Positions 46,148 through 53,898 of a stretch of 64,000 nucleotides of DNA are shown piece by piece. Under the pieces are notes generated by a model. The model made no database searches. It saw nothing but the letters and a program-made list of their open reading frames with translations, and was not told the origin of the DNA. Source of the DNA: CAIXPS01 sp034430115 (GTDB lineage: Bacteria; Chloroflexota; Anaerolineae; J036; Brachytrichaceae). Made by a program: the position numbers and the translations under genes. Positions within the stretch are counted from its first letter, which is position 1. Each line of letters begins with the position of its first letter. The stretch covers positions 4,751-68,750 of the forward strand of contig DAOUFG010000080.1 in NCBI GenBank assembly GCA_034430115.1, read 5' to 3'.

Positions 46148-47309
46148 CCGAACGCAATGCCATCAATAACTGCTGCGCGCTGAACGGCCTGGGCAGAAAG
46201 CTGGTCGCCCCTAACGCACGCGCCAGCCCATGATCCGACAAAATGGAGGTCACGATAATCGGGATGTTGGATGTCTCGGGGTCAGACTTCAAGAGCGTAA
46301 GCAATTCCCAGCCATCATGGTCGGGCATCATCACATCCAGCAATATACACACCGGACGCAGCGTTTTGGCCTGCTGCAGTGCATCGCTGGGCATCGACAA
46401 CGCCACAAGGTTAAACTCGTCGTTTTGCTCCAGGTAACGCTGCGCCAGGCGAATGGCGTCCATATTGTCGTCAACCATCAGCACCGTCTTTTTCTGATTA
46501 GCCGGCATACGCACCTGAATAAACCATTCAGCACCAGCGACTGCCTGGTATGACATGCTGGCGTGCGCCATCACGGCCAACTGGGTGATCGTCTGAAATT
46601 CTTCCTTCTTACTAAAGTCACCATCAGCGAGGCTCGCGCGCGCAGCCATCAAGCCGGTGAACCTGATCGTAAGTTCGTTATCGTCAATTGACACACGCAC
46701 TTCGCAGGTGCTATCTGGCATTTCCTGCACCAACCAGGTAAGAATGGAAATGAATAACTGGCGCACCACCATCGGGTTTGCACGCGCCATTGGGAGCGTC
46801 TGCGGCATCACAACGTTGATGACCACATGATGTTGCCGCAACAGCGGCTCAAAAACATCGAGCGAACTACGCAATAAACCATCTAACGCGGCACGCGCAT
46901 CCTGCCCGGGGAGCTTCGTCGCCGGCGCATCAGGGGCATTGCTGGAATCCGCGATCTGAACCGGGCGTTCAAACAGAAGCACCGCCACCGCACGCACGGC
47001 GCGGTCTTGCTCGCGCCGCAGGTGGCGCAGCCCTACGTTCAACTCAGCAGCCGCCTCGGACTGCGTCAGGCCCTGTACGTAACGTAAATGCAATACCGAC
47101 TGGATGCGCCGGGCCAACGATTGAGGAGCGGCCTCTGCAGGAGCACTCAGTTGCTTGATGGCTTCCATAATGGCCTCTTGCAGCATGCGACCATCCGTAT
47201 AACGACCAGCTACAATCGGGGCCTTAATATGTTCGCCAAGAAACGACAAATCAAACAGTCGCTCCAGGGCTTCTCGCGTCCAAGCCGCGAGTTCAGGTGT
47301 TATATCCAT
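46104..47309 (-). CDS. Regulator with sigma-4-like HTH, degenerate GHKL-like domain and receiver (module A)
   Basis: 401 residues in three parts. Residues about 60-115 resemble sigma-70 region 4 (LHLRYVQGLTQSEAAAELNVGLRHLRREQDRAVRAV). Residues about 135-265 align by eye with a histidine-kinase ATPase domain but lack the N-box Asn and the G boxes (QLFISILTWLVQEM in place of QVLLNLLNNAL). Residues about 270-395 are a receiver with VLMVDDN and phosphoacceptor Asp325 in ILLDVMMPDHDGW; the usual KP is RP. It is the likely output partner of the kinase 43850-46147, whose 3' end it overlaps tail to tail. It diverges from the sugar-binding protein gene at 47610. Same architecture as 52600-53811. Confidence 0.75.
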   Translation of the reverse strand: MDITPELAAWTREALERLFDLSFLGEHIKAPIVAGRYTDGRMLQEAIMEAIKQLSAPAEAAPQSLARRIQSVLHLRYVQGLTQSEAAAELNVGLRHLRREQDRAVRAVAVLLFERPVQIADSSNAPDAPATKLPGQDARAALDGLLRSSLDVFEPLLRQHHVVINVVMPQTLPMARANPMVVRQLFISILTWLVQEMPDSTCEVRVSIDDNELTIRFTGLMAARASLADGDFSKKEEFQTITQLAVMAHASMSYQAVAGAEWFIQVRMPANQKKTVLMVDDNMDAIRLAQRYLEQNDEFNLVALSMPSDALQQAKTLRPVCILLDVMMPDHDGWELLTLLKSDPETSNIPIIVTSILSDHGLARALGATSFLPRPFSAQQLLMALRSATALVIQPQAVLSA

Positions 47310-47488
47310 GAGCGGTCAGAAAATGTCCTGTTTAGGTCCTCACGAGTCTATTGAGTCCCAGGTTACCACATGCTATTCTAATCAAACGTTAGATGTATCT
47401 ACTGTGGACGTTAAGCTCACAAGGGTTTGTGCGCTCTATTATGGGACTTAAAGCAAGGAGGTCGCAGAGAGCAAGTCACTTAACTCAC

Positions 47489-47502
47489 ATCAGGAACCTG
47501 AT
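47489..47502. promoter_or_regulatory. Palindrome between the divergent regulator and binding-protein genes
   Basis: ATCAGG-AA-CCTGAT, a perfect 6-bp inverted repeat in the 300-base region between 47309 and 47610. It is a candidate operator for the divergent regulator. A stray AAGGAGG at about 47454 has no start codon in range. Confidence 0.35.
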
Positions 47503-47609
47503 CGTCAGCTTACGGTACATATCTTGCCAGTTACCCCGTATATTCCACGATCCCAAAGTCGCATAATAGCGGGGCATTGTCGTCATTTTTCGTAAGGAGA
47601 AGTGTCCAA

Positions 47610-49082
47610 ATGATGAAGAGGAATTTAGCCCGCCGTGATTTTCTGAAGTTGAGCGCAGGGCTCACCGGAATGGCAGCATTGGCAGCCTGCGGTGGTGCCA
47701 CACCAACCGTGGCCGTCAAGGAAACAGTCGCCGTGAAGGCCGAAGAACCAACCGCCGCCTCTGCTGCAACAGAAGCCCCGGCCGCGTCGACCGAAGCCAC
47801 GCCCACGGCCGCCCCTGTCGCCGGCGGTCAGGAAGTGACAATCCTTTCTTGGAACGATAACTACGCCCCCGACCAGGCGGATACACCAGCCGCCAAACAG
47901 TGGGACGCGATGCGCAAGGAGTTCAACCGGGTTCACCCCGAGGTCAAGATCGAAGACCAGCCGATCACCTCGGGCACGGAAGTCCGCAAGCAGTTCATCT
48001 CTGCCAACGCGGCCGGCAACGCCCCAGACTTCTTCTACACCTACCCGCCTTCGATGCACCCGTACTATGACCAGAAGTTCCTGCTGCAAATCGACGACCT
48101 GGTCGATAGCTGGCAATACAAGGATAAGGTGGTCGATGCGTTGTGGTACGACGCCAAGATGGGCGGCCACTACTATGGCATCCCCGCAGACTTCTATGGC
48201 ATGACCCTCGTCTGGCGCAAGGACCTGTTCGAGAAGGAAGGCCTGACCGCCGCGCCCAAGAACTGGGATGAACTGGCAACCTTCGCCCAGAAGTTGACCC
48301 ACACCGACAAGAAGCAGTATGGCTTCGGTCTGCTCGGCATGGCCTGGGCCTCCTGGTACTGGGAGAACTTCGTATGGCAGGCCGGCGGTGAAGTGACCAA
48401 GTTGCTGGACGACGGCAACGTTGAGCTGTCATTCACCGATGAGCCCGGCATCCAGGCGTTGCAGTTCTACCAGGACCTGAAGTACAAGTACAAGGTCACC
48501 CAGGAGAACGTGATGCAGGACTACGATGAAAACAACAAGGACTTCATCGCTGGCCGCACCGCCATGTGGATGACCGCCAACACCTCCTACTCCGACTACA
48601 TCAGCAAGGGCTTGAAGATGGAGCAACTCGGCACAGCCCCGCTGCCCGCCGGCCCCAAGAAGTCTGCCGCGCAAATCGGTGGTGGCTACTGGACATTGAA
48701 CCCGGCTTCCAGCGATGAGAAGCGCAAGGCCGCCTGGACATACGTGACCTGGCGCACCGACCCCGAGACGTGGAAGTTCCTGTGGAAGACCCAGAACGAC
48801 CTGGGCATCCCGCCCACACCGTGGATCGCCGTCTACAAGGACATTCTGAACCAGGCCGACTACCAGGATGTTCCGAAGGAATGGGTCGAGACGTCCAACG
48901 CAACGGGTGAAATCGCTCACACCGAGTACACCCTCAAAGATGAACTGGAACCCTACTTCGCTGCGCCGGTACAAACCGTCCTCACCGACGCCAACGCTAG
49001 CTGCAGCGCCGTATTGATTGAAGCCGCCAAGAAGATGGCGTCTGAAGTCAAGGGTACCGTCCTGGCCGCCTCTGCCAAGTAG
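47610..49082 (+). CDS. Sugar ABC transporter substrate-binding lipoprotein (operon A)
   Basis: Family 1 extracellular solute-binding protein of about 490 residues. The N-terminus has a Tat motif (ARRDFLKLS) and a lipobox ending at Cys27 (ALAAC), so it is probably a Tat-exported lipoprotein. An Ala/Thr/Glu/Pro linker of about 50 residues precedes the binding domain (VTILSWNDNYAP ... VHPEVKIEDQPI ... GTAMW-type region). AAGGAG lies 10 bases before the ATG at 47610; longer in-frame starts at 47577 would disrupt the signal peptide. First gene of a transport operon with two permeases. Confidence 0.92.
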   Translation: MMKRNLARRDFLKLSAGLTGMAALAACGGATPTVAVKETVAVKAEEPTAASAATEAPAASTEATPTAAPVAGGQEVTILSWNDNYAPDQADTPAAKQWDAMRKEFNRVHPEVKIEDQPITSGTEVRKQFISANAAGNAPDFFYTYPPSMHPYYDQKFLLQIDDLVDSWQYKDKVVDALWYDAKMGGHYYGIPADFYGMTLVWRKDLFEKEGLTAAPKNWDELATFAQKLTHTDKKQYGFGLLGMAWASWYWENFVWQAGGEVTKLLDDGNVELSFTDEPGIQALQFYQDLKYKYKVTQENVMQDYDENNKDFIAGRTAMWMTANTSYSDYISKGLKMEQLGTAPLPAGPKKSAAQIGGGYWTLNPASSDEKRKAAWTYVTWRTDPETWKFLWKTQNDLGIPPTPWIAVYKDILNQADYQDVPKEWVETSNATGEIAHTEYTLKDELEPYFAAPVQTVLTDANASCSAVLIEAAKKMASEVKGTVLAASAK

Positions 49083-49096
49083 TCATTCTGTGAGCT

Positions 49097-49135
49097 TGCA
49101 GGAGAGCAACCCGAGAGCGGTGTTGCTCTCCTGCA
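49097..49135 (+). promoter_or_regulatory. Intercistronic stem-loop after the binding-protein gene
   Basis: Perfect 14-bp stem (49097-49110 with 49122-49135) and an 11-base loop, without a T-run. Such hairpins after the binding-protein gene protect its mRNA or cause partial termination, so that the lipoprotein is made in excess over the permeases. Operon B has one in the same place (59415-59451). Confidence 0.8.
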
Positions 49136-49157
49136 TCTACGTCTATGGAGTATTTGC

Positions 49158-50081
49158 ATGATACTTGCCAAGAACAAGTCTGTCACCCCCACCAAAAAGG
49201 CAATTCGTTCCCAGGGGCTTGGACGCAGGCGAATTGCCATGGCCTTCCTTTTTACGTTGCCTGCGCTGATCGTTTTCATTCTTTTCAAGTATTACCCAAT
49301 GCTCCAGGCAATCTACATGAGCTTTTTCAACTATAAGGTTGCCACTCCGCCCGGCGACTTTGTTGGATTAGCAAACTATGCCCATGCATTCAGCGATCCA
49401 TTGAATACACAGGTGTGGGGCAATAACCTCATCCTGTTCGCCTGGTCACTGACACTCGGTTTTTGGGTGCCGATTGTCCAGGCGATCTTGCTCAATGAGA
49501 TGCGCTGGGCCAAGACCTTCTATCGCGTGGCCTACCTGTTGCCATCGGTGATCCCTGCGGTAGCCGCCGCCGTCATTTGGCGCTGGATCTACAACCCCGA
49601 TTGGGGCATGTTGAACTCGATCCTGGTTCGCTTCGGGTTGCCCACCCTGGGCTGGCTGAGCGATCCATCGATGTCAAAGTTCAGCCTGGCCTTGCCGGCG
49701 ATCCTGGGCGGTGGGTTGGGTATTTTTATCTATCTCTCTGCGTTGCAGGGTATCCCAGACCATCTATATGAAGCGGCTGAAATCGATGGCGCCACTATCT
49801 TCCAAAAGCTGCACTACATCACCATCCCCGGTATGAAACCCATCATCGCCATCCAGTTCATCCTCTTGCTCAGCGGCGCTTTCCAGATTTTCGATAACGT
49901 CTACATCATGACCCAGGGCGGCCCGGCAGATAGCACCCGCGTCATTGCATTGAACATCTACTATTACGCGTTTGAACGTGTGCAGATGGGCTATGCAGCG
50001 GCAATGTCGGTGCTTCTGTTCATCGTCACCTTCATTCTTGTGGCAATCCAACTCCGTCTCTCTGGTGGAGAGGCTCAGTAG
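49158..50081 (+). CDS. Sugar ABC transporter permease, MalF/UgpA type (operon A)
   Basis: 307 residues with six membrane segments and the cytoplasmic EAA loop YEAAEIDGATIFQKLHYITIPGM that docks to the ATPase. GGAG lies 9 bases upstream. Forms the channel with the next gene's product. No ATPase gene is in the operon, so a shared MsmX-type ATPase encoded elsewhere is expected. Confidence 0.93.
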   Translation: MILAKNKSVTPTKKAIRSQGLGRRRIAMAFLFTLPALIVFILFKYYPMLQAIYMSFFNYKVATPPGDFVGLANYAHAFSDPLNTQVWGNNLILFAWSLTLGFWVPIVQAILLNEMRWAKTFYRVAYLLPSVIPAVAAAVIWRWIYNPDWGMLNSILVRFGLPTLGWLSDPSMSKFSLALPAILGGGLGIFIYLSALQGIPDHLYEAAEIDGATIFQKLHYITIPGMKPIIAIQFILLLSGAFQIFDNVYIMTQGGPADSTRVIALNIYYYAFERVQMGYAAAMSVLLFIVTFILVAIQLRLSGGEAQ

Positions 50082-50134
50082 CTCACCCAAGGGAACACAA
50101 GTCTCATCACTCCAAAGGGAAGAGAAGGTACAGA

Positions 50135-51523
50135 ATGGCAGCAATTTCTCGCATCAACAAAAGCACCGAAAACAGAGTCGCTATCGCCGCCGTATACGTC
50201 ATCGCAACGATTTGGCTGATTGCATTGCTGTTTCCGCTTTACTACACTATTGTCCTTTCCACTGCGGACCGCGCAGCAACGGTGGAAGTTCCTCCCCGGC
50301 TGGACTTCCGCATTGCCAAAGTCTCAGTGATCAGCCTCGATTTGACACCGTTCGTCAAGGAACACCAGGGTATGTCGCGCAGCGAGCTTGAGGCTGCGAT
50401 CAAAGGCGAAACCGCCGTCGCCGCTGTGCGCCCACTCTACCTGGTGCGCGACCTGATGGCCAGCCGGGTCATCGCCAGTGTCAACGGACAGGTCATCGCC
50501 GAAGTCTACGTGCCAGAATGGGAATTGAATAAGTATTACAGCAAATGGGAAAATCTTGGCCCCGACCGGCCCAGGGCGGAAGGCAATGAATTTTTCAACA
50601 CTTTTGAGAGCACCTACTACCCCGAAGTGCTGGACGGGAAAGCCACCAAGTCCGCGCCTGCATTCGCAGCCCCCGAGGCGGGCAGCCTGACAGAGGAGGT
50701 CGTCCAGGAATTGACCAGCGACGGGTCTCTCAACGGCGATTGGACGGCGCAGATACAACTATCTCTGAGCGACACTTTCGACAACTTCCGCTCGGCCATC
50801 GGCCCGTCAAAGTTGTGGACCGATCTATCGCAGGCTTCGGTTCCGCGCTGGTTCATCAACAGCTTGATCTACGCCGGCGGCGTCGTGCTTGGGCAACTTC
50901 TAGTCAGCTCCATCGCAGGCTATGCGCTCTCACGTTTGTGGTCGCGCAGAGTGGCGTACTGGTTGCAACTGTTCTTCCTGGCAACCATGATGCTGCCGCC
51001 ATTCATGATCTTCCTGCCGTTGTTCCTGATGATGAAGAACTTCCCGTTCCCCACCATCCCGTTCACCAGCATCGCATTGCCCGGCGTGAACCTGATGAAC
51101 ACGTTCTTCGCGCTGATCCTGCCGCACACAGCCTGGGCTTTCTCGATCTTGCTCTTCCGTGGCTTCTTCGATCAGTTGCCGGATGAATTGTTCCAGGCAG
51201 CACGTATCGACGGCTCAAACGAATGGCACATCTTCTTCCGCATCGTCATTCCGCTGTCCATGCCGATCTTTGCGACGTTGACCATCTTCACCTTCATGGC
51301 GATTTGGGCCGAATTTGCCTGGCCCTACCTGGTGGCCAACAAGCAGGAGATGTGGCCGCTGGCTATCGGTCTATTTCAGGCCGCAGGGGCCGCCGGTAGC
51401 GGCGGCGACCCGCTACGCAGCAGTGCCATGGCTGTCATTTCAGCCATTCCGCCGTTGTTCATCTTTACGTTCTTCCAGCGCTACCTGGTGGGCAGTATTG
51501 CCTTAACGGGCATCAAGGGTTAG
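50135..51523 (+). CDS. Sugar ABC transporter permease, MalG/UgpE type with large extracytoplasmic insertion (operon A)
   Basis: 462 residues, against about 280 for usual MalG-type permeases. The first membrane segment (VYVIATIWLIALLFPLYYTIVL) is followed by about 180 extra residues (about 45-230), hydrophilic and without membrane segments, that would lie outside. The normal permease core follows, with SLIYAGGVVLGQLLVSSIAGYALS and the EAA loop FQAARIDGSNEWHIFFRIVIPLSMP. The insertion has no motif I recognise. Its placement recalls the periplasmic P2 loop of MalF, here on the other subunit. Last gene of the operon. Confidence 0.9.
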   Translation: MAAISRINKSTENRVAIAAVYVIATIWLIALLFPLYYTIVLSTADRAATVEVPPRLDFRIAKVSVISLDLTPFVKEHQGMSRSELEAAIKGETAVAAVRPLYLVRDLMASRVIASVNGQVIAEVYVPEWELNKYYSKWENLGPDRPRAEGNEFFNTFESTYYPEVLDGKATKSAPAFAAPEAGSLTEEVVQELTSDGSLNGDWTAQIQLSLSDTFDNFRSAIGPSKLWTDLSQASVPRWFINSLIYAGGVVLGQLLVSSIAGYALSRLWSRRVAYWLQLFFLATMMLPPFMIFLPLFLMMKNFPFPTIPFTSIALPGVNLMNTFFALILPHTAWAFSILLFRGFFDQLPDELFQAARIDGSNEWHIFFRIVIPLSMPIFATLTIFTFMAIWAEFAWPYLVANKQEMWPLAIGLFQAAGAAGSGGDPLRSSAMAVISAIPPLFIFTFFQRYLVGSIALTGIKG

Positions 51524-51533
51524 TACGGGGGCC

Positions 51534-52484
51534 CTATTTAGCCCACATTGTACGGAAGCGGGGCGCAGCGGACATGTACTCATCGCTCGCTGCGCCCAGC
51601 AACCGCGAATCCTCGTCATCCATCTCCCAATTCACCGCCGCCGCGTTCTGCTCCACCTGCGCAATCGACGAACTGCCGACGATGACACTGCTGACGTAAG
51701 GTCGGCGCGCCGTCCAGTTGATTGCCACCTGTGCAGGCGTCAGTGCATGTTTTTCCGCTACCTGCCGCACAGCGGCCGTCACCTTCAATGCCAGCGGCAT
51801 CACCTCGGGGCGGAAGAATACACAATGATTCCGCACATCTCCCGGCGGGAATGTGGACGTTTCGTCGTAACGCCCGGTGAGGATGCCCTCACCCAGCGGG
51901 CTATACACCAGCACGCCGATATGGTGCTGTTCGCCGCAATAGCGAATCAGGTCTTCTTCGTAACGCCACACCAGGGCATAGGGCAATTGATTCGAGGCCA
52001 CCGGGTAGACACACCATGCCAGATCTGTCTGATCCTTGGAGAAATTCGAAAGGGCGGCGTAGCGCACCTTGCCGGCCTGCACCAATTTTGCCAGGCCCGC
52101 GATCGTCAATTCATTTGGCTCATCGTCGGAAGGCCAGTGAATCTGCAAGAGATCGATGTAATCCGTATCCAGGCGCTTCAAGCTTTCATCACACGACGCT
52201 TCCACGGCTTCCGGCATGGTGTGGCCATATTGGATTTTCGTCGCCAGCACCACTTTGTCGCGCCGCCCGCGCAACGCCTTGCCCACCACGCGCTCTGAAT
52301 CGCCATTGCCATAGCTGGGAGCGGTGTCCCACAAATTGATGCCCAAATCCAGCGCCCGGTGCATGATGGCAATCATGTCAGCTTCAGTCTTTTGCGTCTT
52401 TGTAAACTGATTACTAAACTGGGCACATCCCAACGCGATTTCCGACACAGTCAAATTCGACCAGCCTAATTTGTTGTAACGCAT
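51534..52484 (-). CDS. Aldo/keto reductase
   Basis: NADPH-dependent TIM-barrel oxidoreductase of about 316 residues. The catalytic tetrad is visible as Asp and Tyr in LWDTAPSYGNGDSE, Lys in VVLATKIQYG and His in LLQIHWPSDDE; SSVIVGSSSIAQVEQN is the cofactor phosphate-binding end. I start at MRYNKLGWSNLTVSEIALG (52484). An in-frame extension to 52520 is encoded by a heptanucleotide array and is probably untranslated. It is convergent with the permease gene, 10 bases away. It probably acts on a sugar or sugar-derived aldehyde, by context. Confidence 0.9.
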   Translation of the reverse strand: MRYNKLGWSNLTVSEIALGCAQFSNQFTKTQKTEADMIAIMHRALDLGINLWDTAPSYGNGDSERVVGKALRGRRDKVVLATKIQYGHTMPEAVEASCDESLKRLDTDYIDLLQIHWPSDDEPNELTIAGLAKLVQAGKVRYAALSNFSKDQTDLAWCVYPVASNQLPYALVWRYEEDLIRYCGEQHHIGVLVYSPLGEGILTGRYDETSTFPPGDVRNHCVFFRPEVMPLALKVTAAVRQVAEKHALTPAQVAINWTARRPYVSSVIVGSSSIAQVEQNAAAVNWEMDDEDSRLLGAASDEYMSAAPRFRTMWAK

Positions 52485-52516
52485 GTTTGGATTTTCAATT
52501 TTCGGTTTTGGATTGC
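52484..52516. repeat. Heptanucleotide array at the aldo/keto reductase start
   Basis: Plus-strand units TTTGGAT, TTTCAAT, TTTCGGT and TTTGGAT follow each other with period 7, immediately before the start codon. Same family as the arrays at 16614-16645 and 57284-57481. Confidence 0.7.
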
Positions 52517-52599
52517 ACACACCTTTCTTCGTCGTCCATTTATCGACGCTCGCTGTGTTGTGCGCCCCATGATTATAGGCACCGGCATCAGTTATAGTA

Positions 52600-53811
52600 A
52601 TGGAGATGACATCGGCAGAGTTTACGCAACATATTCGTTTTGCATTGCACCATCTCTTCGAGATCAGCGTACTTGATAAAGGGCCGGGCCAGGCGTTGGC
52701 ATGTTGGTTGGATAACGTAAGCCCCGCATCCTCCGAAAGTTCCTATGGTCAGCGGCTGCACCAGCTACTCGTGCAGGGCATTGAACAAATGGTGCCGGAA
52801 GAGCCACTGGACCCCAACCTACCTCGCCACCGCAGTTATTTAATCCTGAAACGCCGTTACCTGGATGGCGTATCGGTTCAGCAACTGGAAAGCGAGTTCA
52901 ACACCAGTAGCCGGCAGTTCCGGCGCGAAAATCATCGTGCGATCGAGGAACTGGTCTTGTCGCTCTGGCAACTCGCACCACAACCCACCGCTGAAACGTC
53001 TTTGCCGCCCCCACCGCCGGACCACGTGGAGCCGCACAACAAACTGGTGAATTTCGACCGCAGCGCTAGCGCCATCAAGCTATTGGATGGCGTGATGGAC
53101 GCGGCACAAACGCTGGCGGGCATCATCAATGCCACGTCAACACAAGTCACCGCCGACATCTCCCCCGATCTGCCCCCCGTCAATGCCGACCGGGTGGCGC
53201 TCCGGTTGGCACTGATCAAACTGCTGCGCCTGGCAATCGCTCATTCGCCGGAGCACATGGTTCGCTTGAGCGGCACGACACAGGGTGAATCCCTATTACT
53301 CACCCTGGACGGGGTTCAGGGCATCACCGGGAACGATAGTGTCTTCGTCGAAGCGGCCCAGCTCTTCAGCCTGGCAGAAGGCACCCTGACCCTGTCGCAA
53401 GCGCCAACCGGCCAGTGCATCACCGCCCGGCTCACGATTCATCACCGGCCCATCGTGCTGGTTGTGGATGATGACCCGGCCATGCCTCGCATCGTGCAGC
53501 GCTTCCTGGCGCTCCAGCCGCTCACGGTGGTCGGTTGCACCTCCACCGACGACGTGGTGAAGCTGGCGCGCGAGACGCAGCCGGTGCTCATCCTGCTGGA
53601 CGTACTGATGCCCAAACGAGACGGCTGGGAAATCTTGCAGGAACTGAAAGCCAACCCCGACACATATCATTTTCAACTGGCGGTGTGTTCCATCTGGGAC
53701 GAGCGCGAATTGGCGCTTTCGTTGGGGGCAGATATGTTCTTTCAAAAGCCCATCGGGCGCGCGGAATTGCTGGCCTGCGTAGAGGAACATATTGCAGCAG
53801 CAACCACTTAG
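52600..53811 (+). CDS. Regulator with sigma-4-like HTH, degenerate GHKL-like domain and receiver (module B)
   Basis: 403 residues, paralogue of 46104-47309 with the same three parts. The HTH-like region is ILKRRYLDGVSVQQLESEFNTSSRQFRRENHRAIEEL (about residues 85-125). The middle region aligns with an HATPase (DLPPVNADRVALRLALIKLLRLAI) but has lost the Asn and glycine boxes. The receiver has VLVVDDDP, phosphoacceptor Asp334 in ILLDVLMPKRDGW, and FFQKPI. A Pro-rich linker separates the first two parts. It is convergent with the kinase 53899-56109. No Shine-Dalgarno sequence is seen at the ATG. Confidence 0.75.
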   Translation: MEMTSAEFTQHIRFALHHLFEISVLDKGPGQALACWLDNVSPASSESSYGQRLHQLLVQGIEQMVPEEPLDPNLPRHRSYLILKRRYLDGVSVQQLESEFNTSSRQFRRENHRAIEELVLSLWQLAPQPTAETSLPPPPPDHVEPHNKLVNFDRSASAIKLLDGVMDAAQTLAGIINATSTQVTADISPDLPPVNADRVALRLALIKLLRLAIAHSPEHMVRLSGTTQGESLLLTLDGVQGITGNDSVFVEAAQLFSLAEGTLTLSQAPTGQCITARLTIHHRPIVLVVDDDPAMPRIVQRFLALQPLTVVGCTSTDDVVKLARETQPVLILLDVLMPKRDGWEILQELKANPDTYHFQLAVCSIWDERELALSLGADMFFQKPIGRAELLACVEEHIAAATT

Positions 53812-53838
53812 ACGTACTTGCAGTTGTAAGCCGGTAGA

Positions 53839-53881
53839 CGCAGGTTTCATTCCTGCGCAGCAACGCGAGCATAAAGCTCGT
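53839..53881. terminator. Paired hairpins between convergent regulator and kinase genes
   Basis: CGCAGG/CCTGCG (53839-53857) and GCGAGC/GCTCGT (53865-53881) form two short stems in the 87 bases between the stops. No T-run; a bidirectional terminator is possible. Confidence 0.4.
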
Positions 53882-53898
53882 GCCTGCCACGCATCGGG

